The position numbers were made by a program, and so were the translations under genes. Shown here in pieces: positions 6,613 through 13,345 of a stretch of DNA of 17,877 bases (its first letter is position 1; the number at the start of each line of letters is the position of its first letter). This stretch comes from Caldifarciminota bacterium (lineage in GTDB: Bacteria > WOR-3 > Hydrothermia > WGAB01). The notes under the pieces were generated by a model. That model did not search any database. It saw only the letters and a program-made list of their open reading frames with translations, and was not told the DNA's origin. The stretch is from contig WGAB01000228.1 of NCBI GenBank assembly GCA_015489295.1, positions 1 to 17,877 of the forward strand, written 5' to 3'.

Positions 6613-8616
6613 GTGGGCATCCCCAGGCCACCCCTCCGGTTCGAGCATCCTGACCACTATCGGGAGCACTTTTTCCGGCTGCTGGAACTGGAACGTCGGG
6701 AAGAGATGGAGGCCATGGAGAGGGAAATGCGGAGCCTCTCCGGGCCCGAACGGGAGAAGATCGGCCATGCCGTGCTCAAACTCAAGCCCACCGACCGGGG
6801 GCCCTGGATCGGCGGCCGTCGGCTCTACACCCTGTGGCGCGCGGATCCCTTTGAGACGGAGATCGGCCCCGGCGACATGGTACTGGTGTCCCTCCGGCAT
6901 CCCCTCAGGGACGGTATCCCCGGGGTGGTGCTGGAACGTACGCGCCACACCTTCCAGCTGGTACTGGATCAGCGCCTGCCCCGGGCCTGGCGGCAGGTTC
7001 GGCTGGACCTCTATGTGAACGACATCACCTTCCGCCGCATGGCCCAGGCATTGCGCAATCTGGAGCTCGGGGCCTTCGACCTCCCGGTGCTTCTGGGCCA
7101 CAAGGCCCCGCGGATCCAGAGCCTCGCGTTGCCCGTGGCCGGGAGCCTCAACGCTTCCCAACGGGAGGCCGTGGAAAAGGCCCTGGGATCCTGGCCCCTT
7201 TTTCTGATCCATGGCCCCTTCGGCACCGGGAAAACCACCACCCTGGCAGAGGTTTTACGACTGGCGGTGGACCAGGGGCTCCGGGTTCTGGCCACCGCCG
7301 ACAGCAACATCGCGGTGGACAACCTGGCCGAGGGTGCTCTGGCCCGCGATATCCCGCTGGTGCGTATCGGCCACCCGGCCAAGATGCTTCCAGCCCTGCG
7401 GGAGCAAAGCCTGGATCTGCAGGTGGAACGTCATCCACGCTACGGCCTGGTCCGGGCCCATTGGAAACGCATCGAGGAACTGCGTCAGCTTCAGGAATCC
7501 TACCCCCGGCCCACGCCGGCCCGTCGACGGGGCCTCACCTATGAGCAAATCCTCCGATACGGCCGTCACTTCAAAGGAAGCCGCGGCATCTCCCGCGAAG
7601 AAATGCGCCGCATGGCCCGGTGGGTAGAACTGGAACAGCAGATCCGGGCACTCCGGGAATCCGCCCAGAAGGAGACCGACCGGATCGTCAAAGACCTGAT
7701 TGGCCGGGCCGCTGTGGTGTTCGCCACCTGTTCCGGAGCAGGCTCGGAATACCTGGAACAGGAAACCTTCGATCTTGTGGTCATCGACGAGGCCACCCAG
7801 GCCACGGAACCCGCCACCCTGATCCCCCTGCTCAAGGCCCCGCGGGTGGTGCTGGCCGGCGACCACCGCCAGCTCCCGCCCACCGTTCTTTCCCAGGAGG
7901 CCGACGCCCTGGGCCTGGGGTTCACCCTCTTTGAACGCTGGATCACCCTGTACCCCCAGGCCTCTGAACTGCTCCAGGTGCAGTACCGCATGCACCCGGA
8001 TCTCATGGAGTTCTCCAACCGGCGGTTTTACGGCGGCCGACTGCGCGCGGCCCCCGGCCTGGAGCACCTGCGCCTGTCCCAATTGCTGGACACCCCGCTT
8101 TCCGACCATCCGGTGCTCAACGACCGTCCGCTGGTGTTCGTGCACGTGTCCGGGGCACCGGAACGCCAGCGCAGGGGCAGCACCTCCCGCGAGAACCTGG
8201 GCCAGGCCCTCTGGATCCAGACCTGGGTGGATACCCTTTTGAAGCACGGCCTCGCCCCCGAGCAGGTGGGGGTCATTGCGCCCTACGAAGACCAAGTGAA
8301 GCTCCTTCGGGGCCTTCTGCCCGAGGATGTGGAGGTCAAAACCGTGGACGGCTTCCAGGGGCGGGAAAAGGAGGTGATCTTCCTTTCCCTGGTGCGCTCC
8401 AATCCGCAGGGCGAAATCGGGTTCCTCCGCGACCAGCGGCGGCTGAACGTGGCCCTCACCCGCGCCCGCCGGAAACTGGTCCTTGTGGGAGACCGAACCA
8501 CCCTCCGGCAGGATCCCCTGTACCGCGATCTTTTAAGATTCCTCGAGGAACGCGGGGCCATCGTGGAGGTTCCCCCACCGGCGTCCCTCCGCCCGGCCTC
8601 CGGAGAAGACGCCTGA
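6613..8616 (+). CDS. SF1B helicase of the UPF1/IGHMBP2 (SMUBP2) family
   Basis: This 667-residue protein is a predicted ATP-dependent 5'-3' DNA or RNA helicase. Motifs in order are LNASQREAVEKAL (Q motif, about 179-191), GPFGTGKT (Walker A, 201-208), VVIDEATQATEPA (motif II), LAGDHRQLPPTV (motif III), QYRMHPDLMEFSN (motif IV), and KTVDGFQGREKEV with NVALTRAR (motifs V and VI). The N-terminal 170 residues hold a beta-barrel-like segment (GDMVLVSLRHPL...GVVLE) as in SMUBP2 proteins. The start GTG at 6613 is seven bases after the previous stop and has no good Shine-Dalgarno, so coupling to the E2-like gene is likely. A later start cannot be excluded, as the first 50 residues are charged and not diagnostic. 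Its work could be housekeeping R-loop or replication repair; there is no obvious link to the acyl-transfer genes beyond shared transcription. Confidence 0.92.
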   Translation: MGIPRPPLRFEHPDHYREHFFRLLELERREEMEAMEREMRSLSGPEREKIGHAVLKLKPTDRGPWIGGRRLYTLWRADPFETEIGPGDMVLVSLRHPLRDGIPGVVLERTRHTFQLVLDQRLPRAWRQVRLDLYVNDITFRRMAQALRNLELGAFDLPVLLGHKAPRIQSLALPVAGSLNASQREAVEKALGSWPLFLIHGPFGTGKTTTLAEVLRLAVDQGLRVLATADSNIAVDNLAEGALARDIPLVRIGHPAKMLPALREQSLDLQVERHPRYGLVRAHWKRIEELRQLQESYPRPTPARRRGLTYEQILRYGRHFKGSRGISREEMRRMARWVELEQQIRALRESAQKETDRIVKDLIGRAAVVFATCSGAGSEYLEQETFDLVVIDEATQATEPATLIPLLKAPRVVLAGDHRQLPPTVLSQEADALGLGFTLFERWITLYPQASELLQVQYRMHPDLMEFSNRRFYGGRLRAAPGLEHLRLSQLLDTPLSDHPVLNDRPLVFVHVSGAPERQRRGSTSRENLGQALWIQTWVDTLLKHGLAPEQVGVIAPYEDQVKLLRGLLPEDVEVKTVDGFQGREKEVIFLSLVRSNPQGEIGFLRDQRRLNVALTRARRKLVLVGDRTTLRQDPLYRDLLRFLEERGAIVEVPPPASLRPASGEDA

Positions 8617-8634
8617 ACATGCCCCTCGTGCCGT

Positions 8635-8678
8635 AATTTTTCCTGGACTTGACAAGTTTGTTTTTCCAGGGAATAATT
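8635..8678. promoter_or_regulatory. Nested inverted repeats over a promoter, candidate operator
   Basis: AATTTTTCCTGG (8635-8646) and CCAGGGAATAATT (8666-8678) form an imperfect inverted repeat that brackets the -35 and covers the -10. Inside it ACTTGACAAGT (8647-8657) is a perfect palindrome centred on the -35 hexamer. Such geometry is what a dimeric repressor site looks like, but no regulator gene is adjacent. Confidence 0.4.
8649..8677 (+). promoter_or_regulatory. Near-consensus sigma-70 promoter, leaderless
   Basis: TTGACA (8649-8654) is a perfect -35. After 17 bp comes AATAAT (8672-8677), five of six matches to the -10 consensus. The ATG at 8684 begins seven bases after the last -10 base, so the first transcribed base should be at or very near the A of ATG. 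No Shine-Dalgarno lies before this start. It is the strongest promoter-like sequence in the window. Confidence 0.8.
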
Positions 8679-8683
8679 GAACC

Positions 8684-9337
8684 ATGGCGGGTGATCCACC
8701 CCTGGAGGTGCTGAAAAAAGCGATGGAATTTGCCCATCGCTTCGGCGATTATCGGCTGGGAGGGGATATTGCGGTTTCCATTGCCCTGCACCTGATCCGC
8801 GAGGAGCAATTTGAGAAAGCCCAGAGAATGCTCTTCATTGCACGCCGGCTCTACGAGCGGGATCATCGCCCCGACACCCTGGAACACGGGCGGATCCGCA
8901 TCATGGAAGCCCAGGGGCTCTGGGCCTGGCAGCAGGGGAAAAAACAACAGGCTCTGAAAACCCTGCAACTGGCCCGGCAGTTCACGCGGGAAAACTACCC
9001 CTACCTTTTGTATCGAATCGACACGACCCTCTCCGAACTCATGGAACGGGAACGGAACCTCCAGGACAGCCTGGCCTATGCGCGGGAGGCCTATAACGCC
9101 GCTGCCGCTGCCAAGTTCCACCGGGACCGGGTGGAGGCCCTTCAGCGGCTGTACCACCTGTACCGGAAACTGGGGGATTTGAAACGGGCGTACCAGATGC
9201 TGGAGGCTGCCCTGGTGGTTGCCCGCCGTTTTTCCCATGAACCCCAGCTGATTGAAAATTTGAGCAAACTCATGGAGGAACTGAAGCGGGTGTACAAACC
9301 CAAACCCAAGAAAGAGGAAGCTTCGACACCCCAATAG
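8684..9337 (+). CDS. TPR-like helical repeat protein
   Basis: This 217-residue cytoplasmic protein has no signal peptide or membrane segment. It is built of paired helices with TPR-like spacing: GDIAVSIALHLIREEQFEKAQRM near 27-49, a GLWAWQQGKKQQALKTLQLA unit near 77-96, and ALQRLYHLYRKLGDLKRAYQM near 146-166. The last 20 residues are a charged Lys/Pro/Glu tail. TPR proteins are scaffolds, so the partner and role cannot be read from the sequence. It is expressed from the strong leaderless promoter just upstream and is followed by a lipoprotein gene and a second, longer TPR gene, which suggests a small envelope- or stress-related module. The start ATG is fixed by the promoter position. Identity beyond TPR-like is unknown. 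Confidence 0.82.
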   Translation: MAGDPPLEVLKKAMEFAHRFGDYRLGGDIAVSIALHLIREEQFEKAQRMLFIARRLYERDHRPDTLEHGRIRIMEAQGLWAWQQGKKQQALKTLQLARQFTRENYPYLLYRIDTTLSELMERERNLQDSLAYAREAYNAAAAAKFHRDRVEALQRLYHLYRKLGDLKRAYQMLEAALVVARRFSHEPQLIENLSKLMEELKRVYKPKPKKEEASTPQ

Positions 9338-9448
9338 GCGGAGGGGTGGAACGGTGGGGGATCTATCTCGATCGTATCTCGGAAGTGTTCCCTGAGCATA
9401 GGATGGACCGCAACGTAGGGTGAAAAACCCCAAAAAGGAGGTACAACC

Positions 9449-9994
9449 ATGAAGCGTTGGACCGTTGTGCTGGTTGGCCTCGTCACCCTGGCCTTTCTGG
9501 CCGGGTGTCAGAGCCAGAAGGAATGGGTACAAACCCGCCGGTACTTTAAGAATCTGAAGCCCCTCAAGGTGCTGGAGAGCTCCACGCTGCTGGAGAGCCA
9601 CAGCGAGTCCTGGTACGTGCGGGCCAGCGAGGGCGGCACCTTTACCCTGGACTTCTACGAAGAAGGCGTGCACTTCCAGTACACCCTCACCATCTATCCC
9701 AACACCCTGCCGGAAAACATGACCGTGACCATGACCGTGCCGGATCCCACCCAAACCGAGGTGTACCTGGACCCCGAGGGCACCCAGCTGCTGGACGACT
9801 ACCACCTGCACATGTACATCAGCCGGAGCCCCTTCAACTCGGATAGCGCCACCATGGCGGTGTGGAACGACGTGGTGCAGGCCTGGGAGGAGGTCGACGG
9901 CAATGTGACCATCACCGACACGTACATCGAGGCCGAAGGCGATTACATGGAACTCACAAAGGTCATTATCGGCGAAATTCCGGACTACTGGTGA
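9449..9994 (+). CDS. Small lipoprotein with a ZU5-like beta domain
   Basis: This 181-residue protein begins with a classic lipoprotein signal: KR, a hydrophobic stretch, then the lipobox LAGC with Cys at residue 20. The mature part is mostly beta. The order TLTIYPNTLPENMTVTM, then a DPEGTQLLDDYHLHMYIS stretch, then MAVWNDVVQAWEEV resembles ZU5-like domains of bacterial surface lipoproteins, where a propeptide-like 'IPAGAL' strand is followed by 'PEG..F' and a final 'W' segment. This match is from memory and of medium strength. A very good Shine-Dalgarno, AAGGAGGT at 9435-9442, sits six bases before the ATG. The 111-bp gap upstream holds a weak GGGT/ACCC hairpin (9418-9430) and no convincing promoter, so it may be read through from the TPR gene. 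Its function is unknown; a cell-surface location is likely. Confidence 0.85.
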   Translation: MKRWTVVLVGLVTLAFLAGCQSQKEWVQTRRYFKNLKPLKVLESSTLLESHSESWYVRASEGGTFTLDFYEEGVHFQYTLTIYPNTLPENMTVTMTVPDPTQTEVYLDPEGTQLLDDYHLHMYISRSPFNSDSATMAVWNDVVQAWEEVDGNVTITDTYIEAEGDYMELTKVIIGEIPDYW

Positions 9995-10009
9995 TCCTCC
10001 TCCAGGATC
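9993..10009 (+). promoter_or_regulatory. Hairpin overlapping the ribosome site of the second TPR gene
   Basis: GATCCT (9993-9998), loop CCTCC, AGGATC (10004-10009) is a perfect six-base-pair hairpin that ends one base before the GTG start at 10010. The right arm contains AGGA, the only Shine-Dalgarno-like bases available, and the left arm overlaps the lipoprotein stop codon. Ribosomes finishing the lipoprotein could open the stem, coupling the two genes. Confidence 0.45.
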
Positions 10010-11068
10010 GTGCTTTTCACTAAGTTCAATCCCAACATTCTGGAGCAGCTGGGCAAGGCCCTGGCGCAAATGGGCAAGGCCCGCGAACCCACGGAGGTGT
10101 GGTATTGGATGGGCCTTGCCCTGCGGAACGCCGGGCTCTACCGGGAAGCCGTCGTTGCCTTAGAGCACTGCATCGAGGAAGACGGAAGCAGCCCCTTCGC
10201 CTTCAGGGCCGCCCTCCACCTCGCCCGCATCGCCATGCTCCAGGGGAACTGGGAGCGCGCTCTCTCGCTGATGGAATGGGCCCGGCCGCGGGCCACCGAC
10301 GACCGCGACCGGCTCAACCTCGCCAACGTTTGGGCCGGGATCCTGGCCCACCGGGGAGAGGTGAAGAAAGGCCGCACCCTGCTCCTCCAGAGCCTGGAGG
10401 AGCTCCGGCAAAAGCACGCCACCTTCGCCCGGGAAAACCCGGACGTGTGGAGCTACGCCCTGAACTCCGTGGCCGGGGTCATGATCCTCCAGGGCCACCT
10501 CCGGGAGGCCCAAGAGTATCTGAAGCACGCCTCGCAGTCTCTCCAAAACGTGAGGGATGATCTTGTACGTTCCCGAGGAGAAATTCTCCTCAGTTTGAAC
10601 CTCAGTGAAATTTACCGGCAGCGGGGAGAGTTCCAGGCGGCCCGGAGGGTGCTGGAGGAAGCCCTCCAGAAGGCCCAGGAACACCACTTTGAAAACCTCC
10701 TGCACGACCTCTACCTGAACCTGGCCCACGTGCTGGTGGACGAAGGGAAGGATCTGGAGAAGGCCGAGGAACTCCTGGCGGAAACCCGGAACTTCTACGA
10801 ATCCCAGAGTGCGTCGCTTCTGGACCTGGTGGAAGTGGACCATGTCGAGGCCAAGCTGCTGGGGCTCCGGGGCGATGCGGAGGGGGCCCAGGCCCTGGCC
10901 CAACGGGCCCTGGAGCGGGCGGAAACCGCGGGTGCGCTGGACAAGGTGGCGGCCGTTGCGGAAACCCTGTACCGCTGGACCGGGAACGCCTCTTACCTGC
11001 GCCAGGCTATAGAAGCGTACCGGCGCATCGGTAACGAAGAACGAGCCCAGGCGCTGCAGAAGGCTTAG
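10010..11068 (+). CDS. TPR repeat protein
   Basis: This 352-residue soluble protein is made of tandem TPR units. Clear ones are EVWYWMGLALRNAGLYREAV near 28-47, AFRAALHLARIAMLQGNWER near 63-82, NVWAGILAHRGEVKKGRTLL near 105-124, ALNSVAGVMILQGHLREAQE near 146-165, LLSLNLSEIYRQRGEFQAAR near 196-215, and a LYLNLAHVLVDEGKDLEKAE unit near 240-259. There is no signal peptide, membrane span or enzymatic domain. The proposed GTG start lies 15 bases after the lipoprotein stop and inside the hairpin context described separately; an ATG about 60 bases further in is an alternative. The gene ends one base before the stop of the convergent UbiA-family gene. It shares style, though no obvious close identity, with the TPR protein at 8684, and both probably serve the same unknown assembly. 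Confidence 0.85.
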   Translation: MLFTKFNPNILEQLGKALAQMGKAREPTEVWYWMGLALRNAGLYREAVVALEHCIEEDGSSPFAFRAALHLARIAMLQGNWERALSLMEWARPRATDDRDRLNLANVWAGILAHRGEVKKGRTLLLQSLEELRQKHATFARENPDVWSYALNSVAGVMILQGHLREAQEYLKHASQSLQNVRDDLVRSRGEILLSLNLSEIYRQRGEFQAARRVLEEALQKAQEHHFENLLHDLYLNLAHVLVDEGKDLEKAEELLAETRNFYESQSASLLDLVEVDHVEAKLLGLRGDAEGAQALAQRALERAETAGALDKVAAVAETLYRWTGNASYLRQAIEAYRRIGNEERAQALQKA

Positions 11069-11069
11069 T

Positions 11070-12071
11070 TCAGCGGCCCCAGAAGGGCCAGACCCCTTCC
11101 AGCAGGAGCCCCAAAAGGAGAAGGGCGCCGGCCCGTTTGGTGAACCAGAAGGCCCAGCCCACGTACCACAGGGGCCACACGGGCCAGTCCTCGGGGGGTT
11201 CCTGGGGCCTGGGCTGGCGATGGATCTGAAGTACCGTGCGGAGCCGGGGGAGGGCCAGGAGCGAGAGCACGGCAGGCCAGAAGAGCGTGCGCGTGAGAAG
11301 TGCTGCGGCCATCACCCCGAAGTACAGCACAAACAACCCCAGTTGAAGGCGTAACGCCCGGGACCGGCCCAGGAGTACCGGCAAGGTTCGGATACCCCGG
11401 GCCCGGTCCTCTTCGTACTTGTCCAGGTGCTTGCCCATGAGCACCGTGGTCACGAGCAGGCCGTAAGCGGCCGCCGCCCAGCCCACCTCTGGCTGCAGGC
11501 TACCCGTGAGCACATAAAAGGTGCCACCGATCATCAGCGGCCCCCAGACCAGGAACACGGAGAGTTCCCCGAGCCCTCGGTACTTGAACCGGAGCGGCGG
11601 GGCCACATAGAACACGCTCAAGAAGAACCCGGCCAGGCCGAAGGCGAGCACCGGCCAGCCCCGGAGCCGGGTCAGCACCCCCAGGATCCCGAGATCGATC
11701 AGGTTGAACAGCAGGATCAGGCCCACCAGACCCCGCTCGGAGATCCAGCCGGCCAGGATCGGATGGGGCGCATACTGGGCCCGGGGATAGTCGGGGGCAT
11801 CCATGCCGTACCGGTAGTCCAGCCAGTCGTTGATCAGGTTGTTGGTGAGATGGGCCAGCACCAGCCCCACCAGGACCAAGAGGAACGGGCCCCAGGCGAA
11901 GGCACCGGCCCTGAGGGCCAGCAGGGCCCCAATGAAGGCCGAGGTCAGGGTCATGGAGATCACGCACACCCGGGTGATCACCAGAAACCGGGTGAGGAGG
12001 TCCAGGGGCTGGCTCCCCTCGGGCGGATTACAGGTCCGATACGCATGGATCCAGTGGCGAATTCGCTGCAT
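11070..12071 (-). CDS. UbiA-family prenyltransferase
   Basis: This integral membrane protein of about 333 residues carries about eight hydrophobic segments. UbiA enzymes transfer an isoprenyl chain to an aromatic or other acceptor. The first Asp-rich motif is NNLINDWLDYRYGMD at about 77-91. The second is HLDKYEEDRARGIRTLPVLLG at about 215-235, split here as HLDKYEEDRARG and IRTLPVLLG. The second motif deviates from the canonical D-x3-D spacing, as in a less-studied branch of the family, so the acceptor (naphthoate, hydroxybenzoate, haem or a lipid precursor) is uncertain. I chose the ATG at 12071 rather than the longer frame to 12137, because the longer form would overlap the divergent glycosyltransferase start and a -10-like TATACT lies eight bases before this ATG. 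It converges on the TPR gene with one base between the stop codons. No menaquinone or ubiquinone genes are beside it. Confidence 0.85.
   Translation of the reverse strand: MQRIRHWIHAYRTCNPPEGSQPLDLLTRFLVITRVCVISMTLTSAFIGALLALRAGAFAWGPFLLVLVGLVLAHLTNNLINDWLDYRYGMDAPDYPRAQYAPHPILAGWISERGLVGLILLFNLIDLGILGVLTRLRGWPVLAFGLAGFFLSVFYVAPPLRFKYRGLGELSVFLVWGPLMIGGTFYVLTGSLQPEVGWAAAAYGLLVTTVLMGKHLDKYEEDRARGIRTLPVLLGRSRALRLQLGLFVLYFGVMAAALLTRTLFWPAVLSLLALPRLRTVLQIHRQPRPQEPPEDWPVWPLWYVGWAFWFTKRAGALLLLGLLLEGVWPFWGR
11075..11089. terminator. Short GC hairpin at the convergent gene junction
   Basis: GGCCC-CAGAA-GGGCC forms a five-base-pair hairpin just after the TPR stop, inside the last codons of the UbiA-family gene. 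It lacks a T-run on either strand, so it is at best a weak or Rho-assisted terminator. The two stop codons are separated by a single base, leaving no other room for one. Confidence 0.25.
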
Positions 12072-12079
12072 GGCCTGGT

Positions 12080-12085
12080 AGTATA
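12080..12085 (-). promoter_or_regulatory. Putative -10 of a leaderless promoter for the UbiA-family gene
   Basis: On the minus strand TATACT is followed by ACCAGGCC and the ATG at 12071. The eight-base gap implies a leader of one or two bases. No -35 could be found at 16-19 bp spacing, so confidence is modest. Confidence 0.4.
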
Positions 12086-12099
12086 AACGCTCCACGGCG

Positions 12100-12124
12100 T
12101 ATAATTCGGCCCGATTTGGAGAGG
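12100..12124 (+). promoter_or_regulatory. -10 box and Shine-Dalgarno of the glycosyltransferase gene
   Basis: TATAAT at 12100-12105 is a perfect -10 hexamer and GGAGAGG at 12118-12124 lies six bases before the ATG at 12131. Unlike the leaderless genes nearby, this message would have a leader of about 19 bases. The expected -35 position reads GGTAGT, which does not match the consensus. Confidence 0.5.
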
Positions 12125-12130
12125 TTTCCC

Positions 12131-13330
12131 ATGGCACCCCGGGTGTTGATGATCGTGTACGAGTACTACCCCTATGCCGAGAACCGCGTGCAGAACGAAG
12201 CCCACAACCTGGTGGACGCCGGGTTTGAGGTGGATGTCCTGTGCCTGCGAAAGGGCAAGGAACCCGTGGTGGATGAGTATCGCGGCGTCCGCATCTACCG
12301 GCTCACGGCCCGGGAAAAGGCCCGGGGCAACCTCTGGAAATACCTGGGCGCCTACCTCGACTTCACCTGGCGAGCCCTCGTGACCGCCACCCGGCTGCAT
12401 CGAAAACGCCGGTACCACCTGATCCAGGTGAGCACCCTGCCGGATTTTCTGATCCTCGCCGCCCTGCCTGCCCGTCTCATGGGTGCCAAAACGGTACTGG
12501 ACTTCCATGACCTCACCCCGGAAATGTTCATGTCGCGCAAAGGCTGGGCGGAAACCTCCCCCATGATCCGGCTTTTGAAACTCGTGGAGCGGGGCTCCGC
12601 GGCCCTGGCCCACCGGCTAATGGCCGTATCCGAACCCCATCGCGATGCCCTGGTGCGGCATGGGCTCCCTGCCGAGAAGTTCTTTGTATACATGAACCTG
12701 CCCGACCCAGAGGTTTTCCGACCCTGCCCCCGGATTGGTCGGGACGACGGCCGCTTTCGCCTCGTGTACCACGGTTCCATCATGTACCGGCTGGGGCTGG
12801 ACCAGATTGTTCGGGCGATGGAGATCCTGCGCCGGGAAGATCCCCGGATCCAGCTGGTGCTGTACGGTGAAGGCGATGCCGCCGACTTTATTCAGGAGTT
12901 CGTCCGGGAACACCACCTGGAGGAGCAGGTGGTGTTCCATCGCGGCATCTTCCCCATGGCCGAACTTCCGCCGAGGCTGTGCCAGGCCAATGCTGGCATC
13001 GTGCCCCTCAAGCCCGACGTGTTCAACGAGGTCATCCTGCCGGTGAAGCTCATGGAATACGTAGCCCTGGGGCTTCCCGTGATTGCCACGCGCACCCGGG
13101 CCATCCAGCATTACTTTCAAGACGACATGGTGCTCTTTGTGGACCCTCCGGTGACCCCTGAACGATTCGCCGAGGCGGCCCTTCGGCTGGCCCAGACCCC
13201 TGACCTTGCCCAAGCCCTGGCCCGGAATGCTCGCCGGTTCCTGGAGATCCACTCCTGGGACCGCCAGAAACGGGCCTATGTGGAATGGGTGTCCCGCTTG
13301 ATTGGCCTTTCTCCACCCCATACCCTCTGA
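12131..13330 (+). CDS. Family-4 (GT-B) glycosyltransferase
   Basis: This 399-residue cytoplasmic enzyme transfers a sugar from a nucleotide donor, most likely to a lipid-linked or surface glycan. The N-terminal Rossmann half starts RVLMIVYEYYPYAENRVQNE with the usual acceptor-side loop, and LDFHDLTPEMF lies near 123-133. The C-terminal half has LVYHGSIMYRLGLDQIVRAM near 211-230, VLYGEGDA near 243-250, and PVKLMEYVALGLPVIATR near 304-321, where E309 corresponds to the second Glu of the GT4 E-x7-E region and E300 is near the first. The WbuB-like form 'P-K-L-x-E-Y' is visible. The ATG at 12131 is supported by the Shine-Dalgarno; a TTG five codons earlier is not. The C25 protease gene follows after 15 bases, so the two are probably co-transcribed. 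Glycosylation of surface glycan or of secreted protein is plausible, but not shown. Confidence 0.92.
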   Translation: MAPRVLMIVYEYYPYAENRVQNEAHNLVDAGFEVDVLCLRKGKEPVVDEYRGVRIYRLTAREKARGNLWKYLGAYLDFTWRALVTATRLHRKRRYHLIQVSTLPDFLILAALPARLMGAKTVLDFHDLTPEMFMSRKGWAETSPMIRLLKLVERGSAALAHRLMAVSEPHRDALVRHGLPAEKFFVYMNLPDPEVFRPCPRIGRDDGRFRLVYHGSIMYRLGLDQIVRAMEILRREDPRIQLVLYGEGDAADFIQEFVREHHLEEQVVFHRGIFPMAELPPRLCQANAGIVPLKPDVFNEVILPVKLMEYVALGLPVIATRTRAIQHYFQDDMVLFVDPPVTPERFAEAALRLAQTPDLAQALARNARRFLEIHSWDRQKRAYVEWVSRLIGLSPPHTL

Positions 13331-13345
13331 AACGGTGAACGCACT

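Noticed and set aside
9418..9430. GGGT-GAAAA-ACCC hairpin as a riboswitch or terminator
   Set aside because: The stem has only four base pairs and lacks a T-run or any recognisable aptamer.
8456..10069. 537-codon open frame on the minus strand crossing three plus-strand features
   Set aside because: It covers the strong promoter, the TPR gene and the lipoprotein gene antisense. Its translation is His/Gly/Val-rich with no recognisable domain, as expected for the shadow frame of GC-rich genes.
12080..12105. Overlapping divergent -10 boxes as evidence of a mobile-element end
   Set aside because: No terminal inverted repeats, target duplication or transposase are present. Ordinary divergent promoters explain it.
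12072..12137. Longer N-terminus for the UbiA-family protein
   Set aside because: It would overlap the glycosyltransferase start and both promoter-like boxes. The internal ATG at 12071 fits a -10 box better, though the longer form is not formally excluded.
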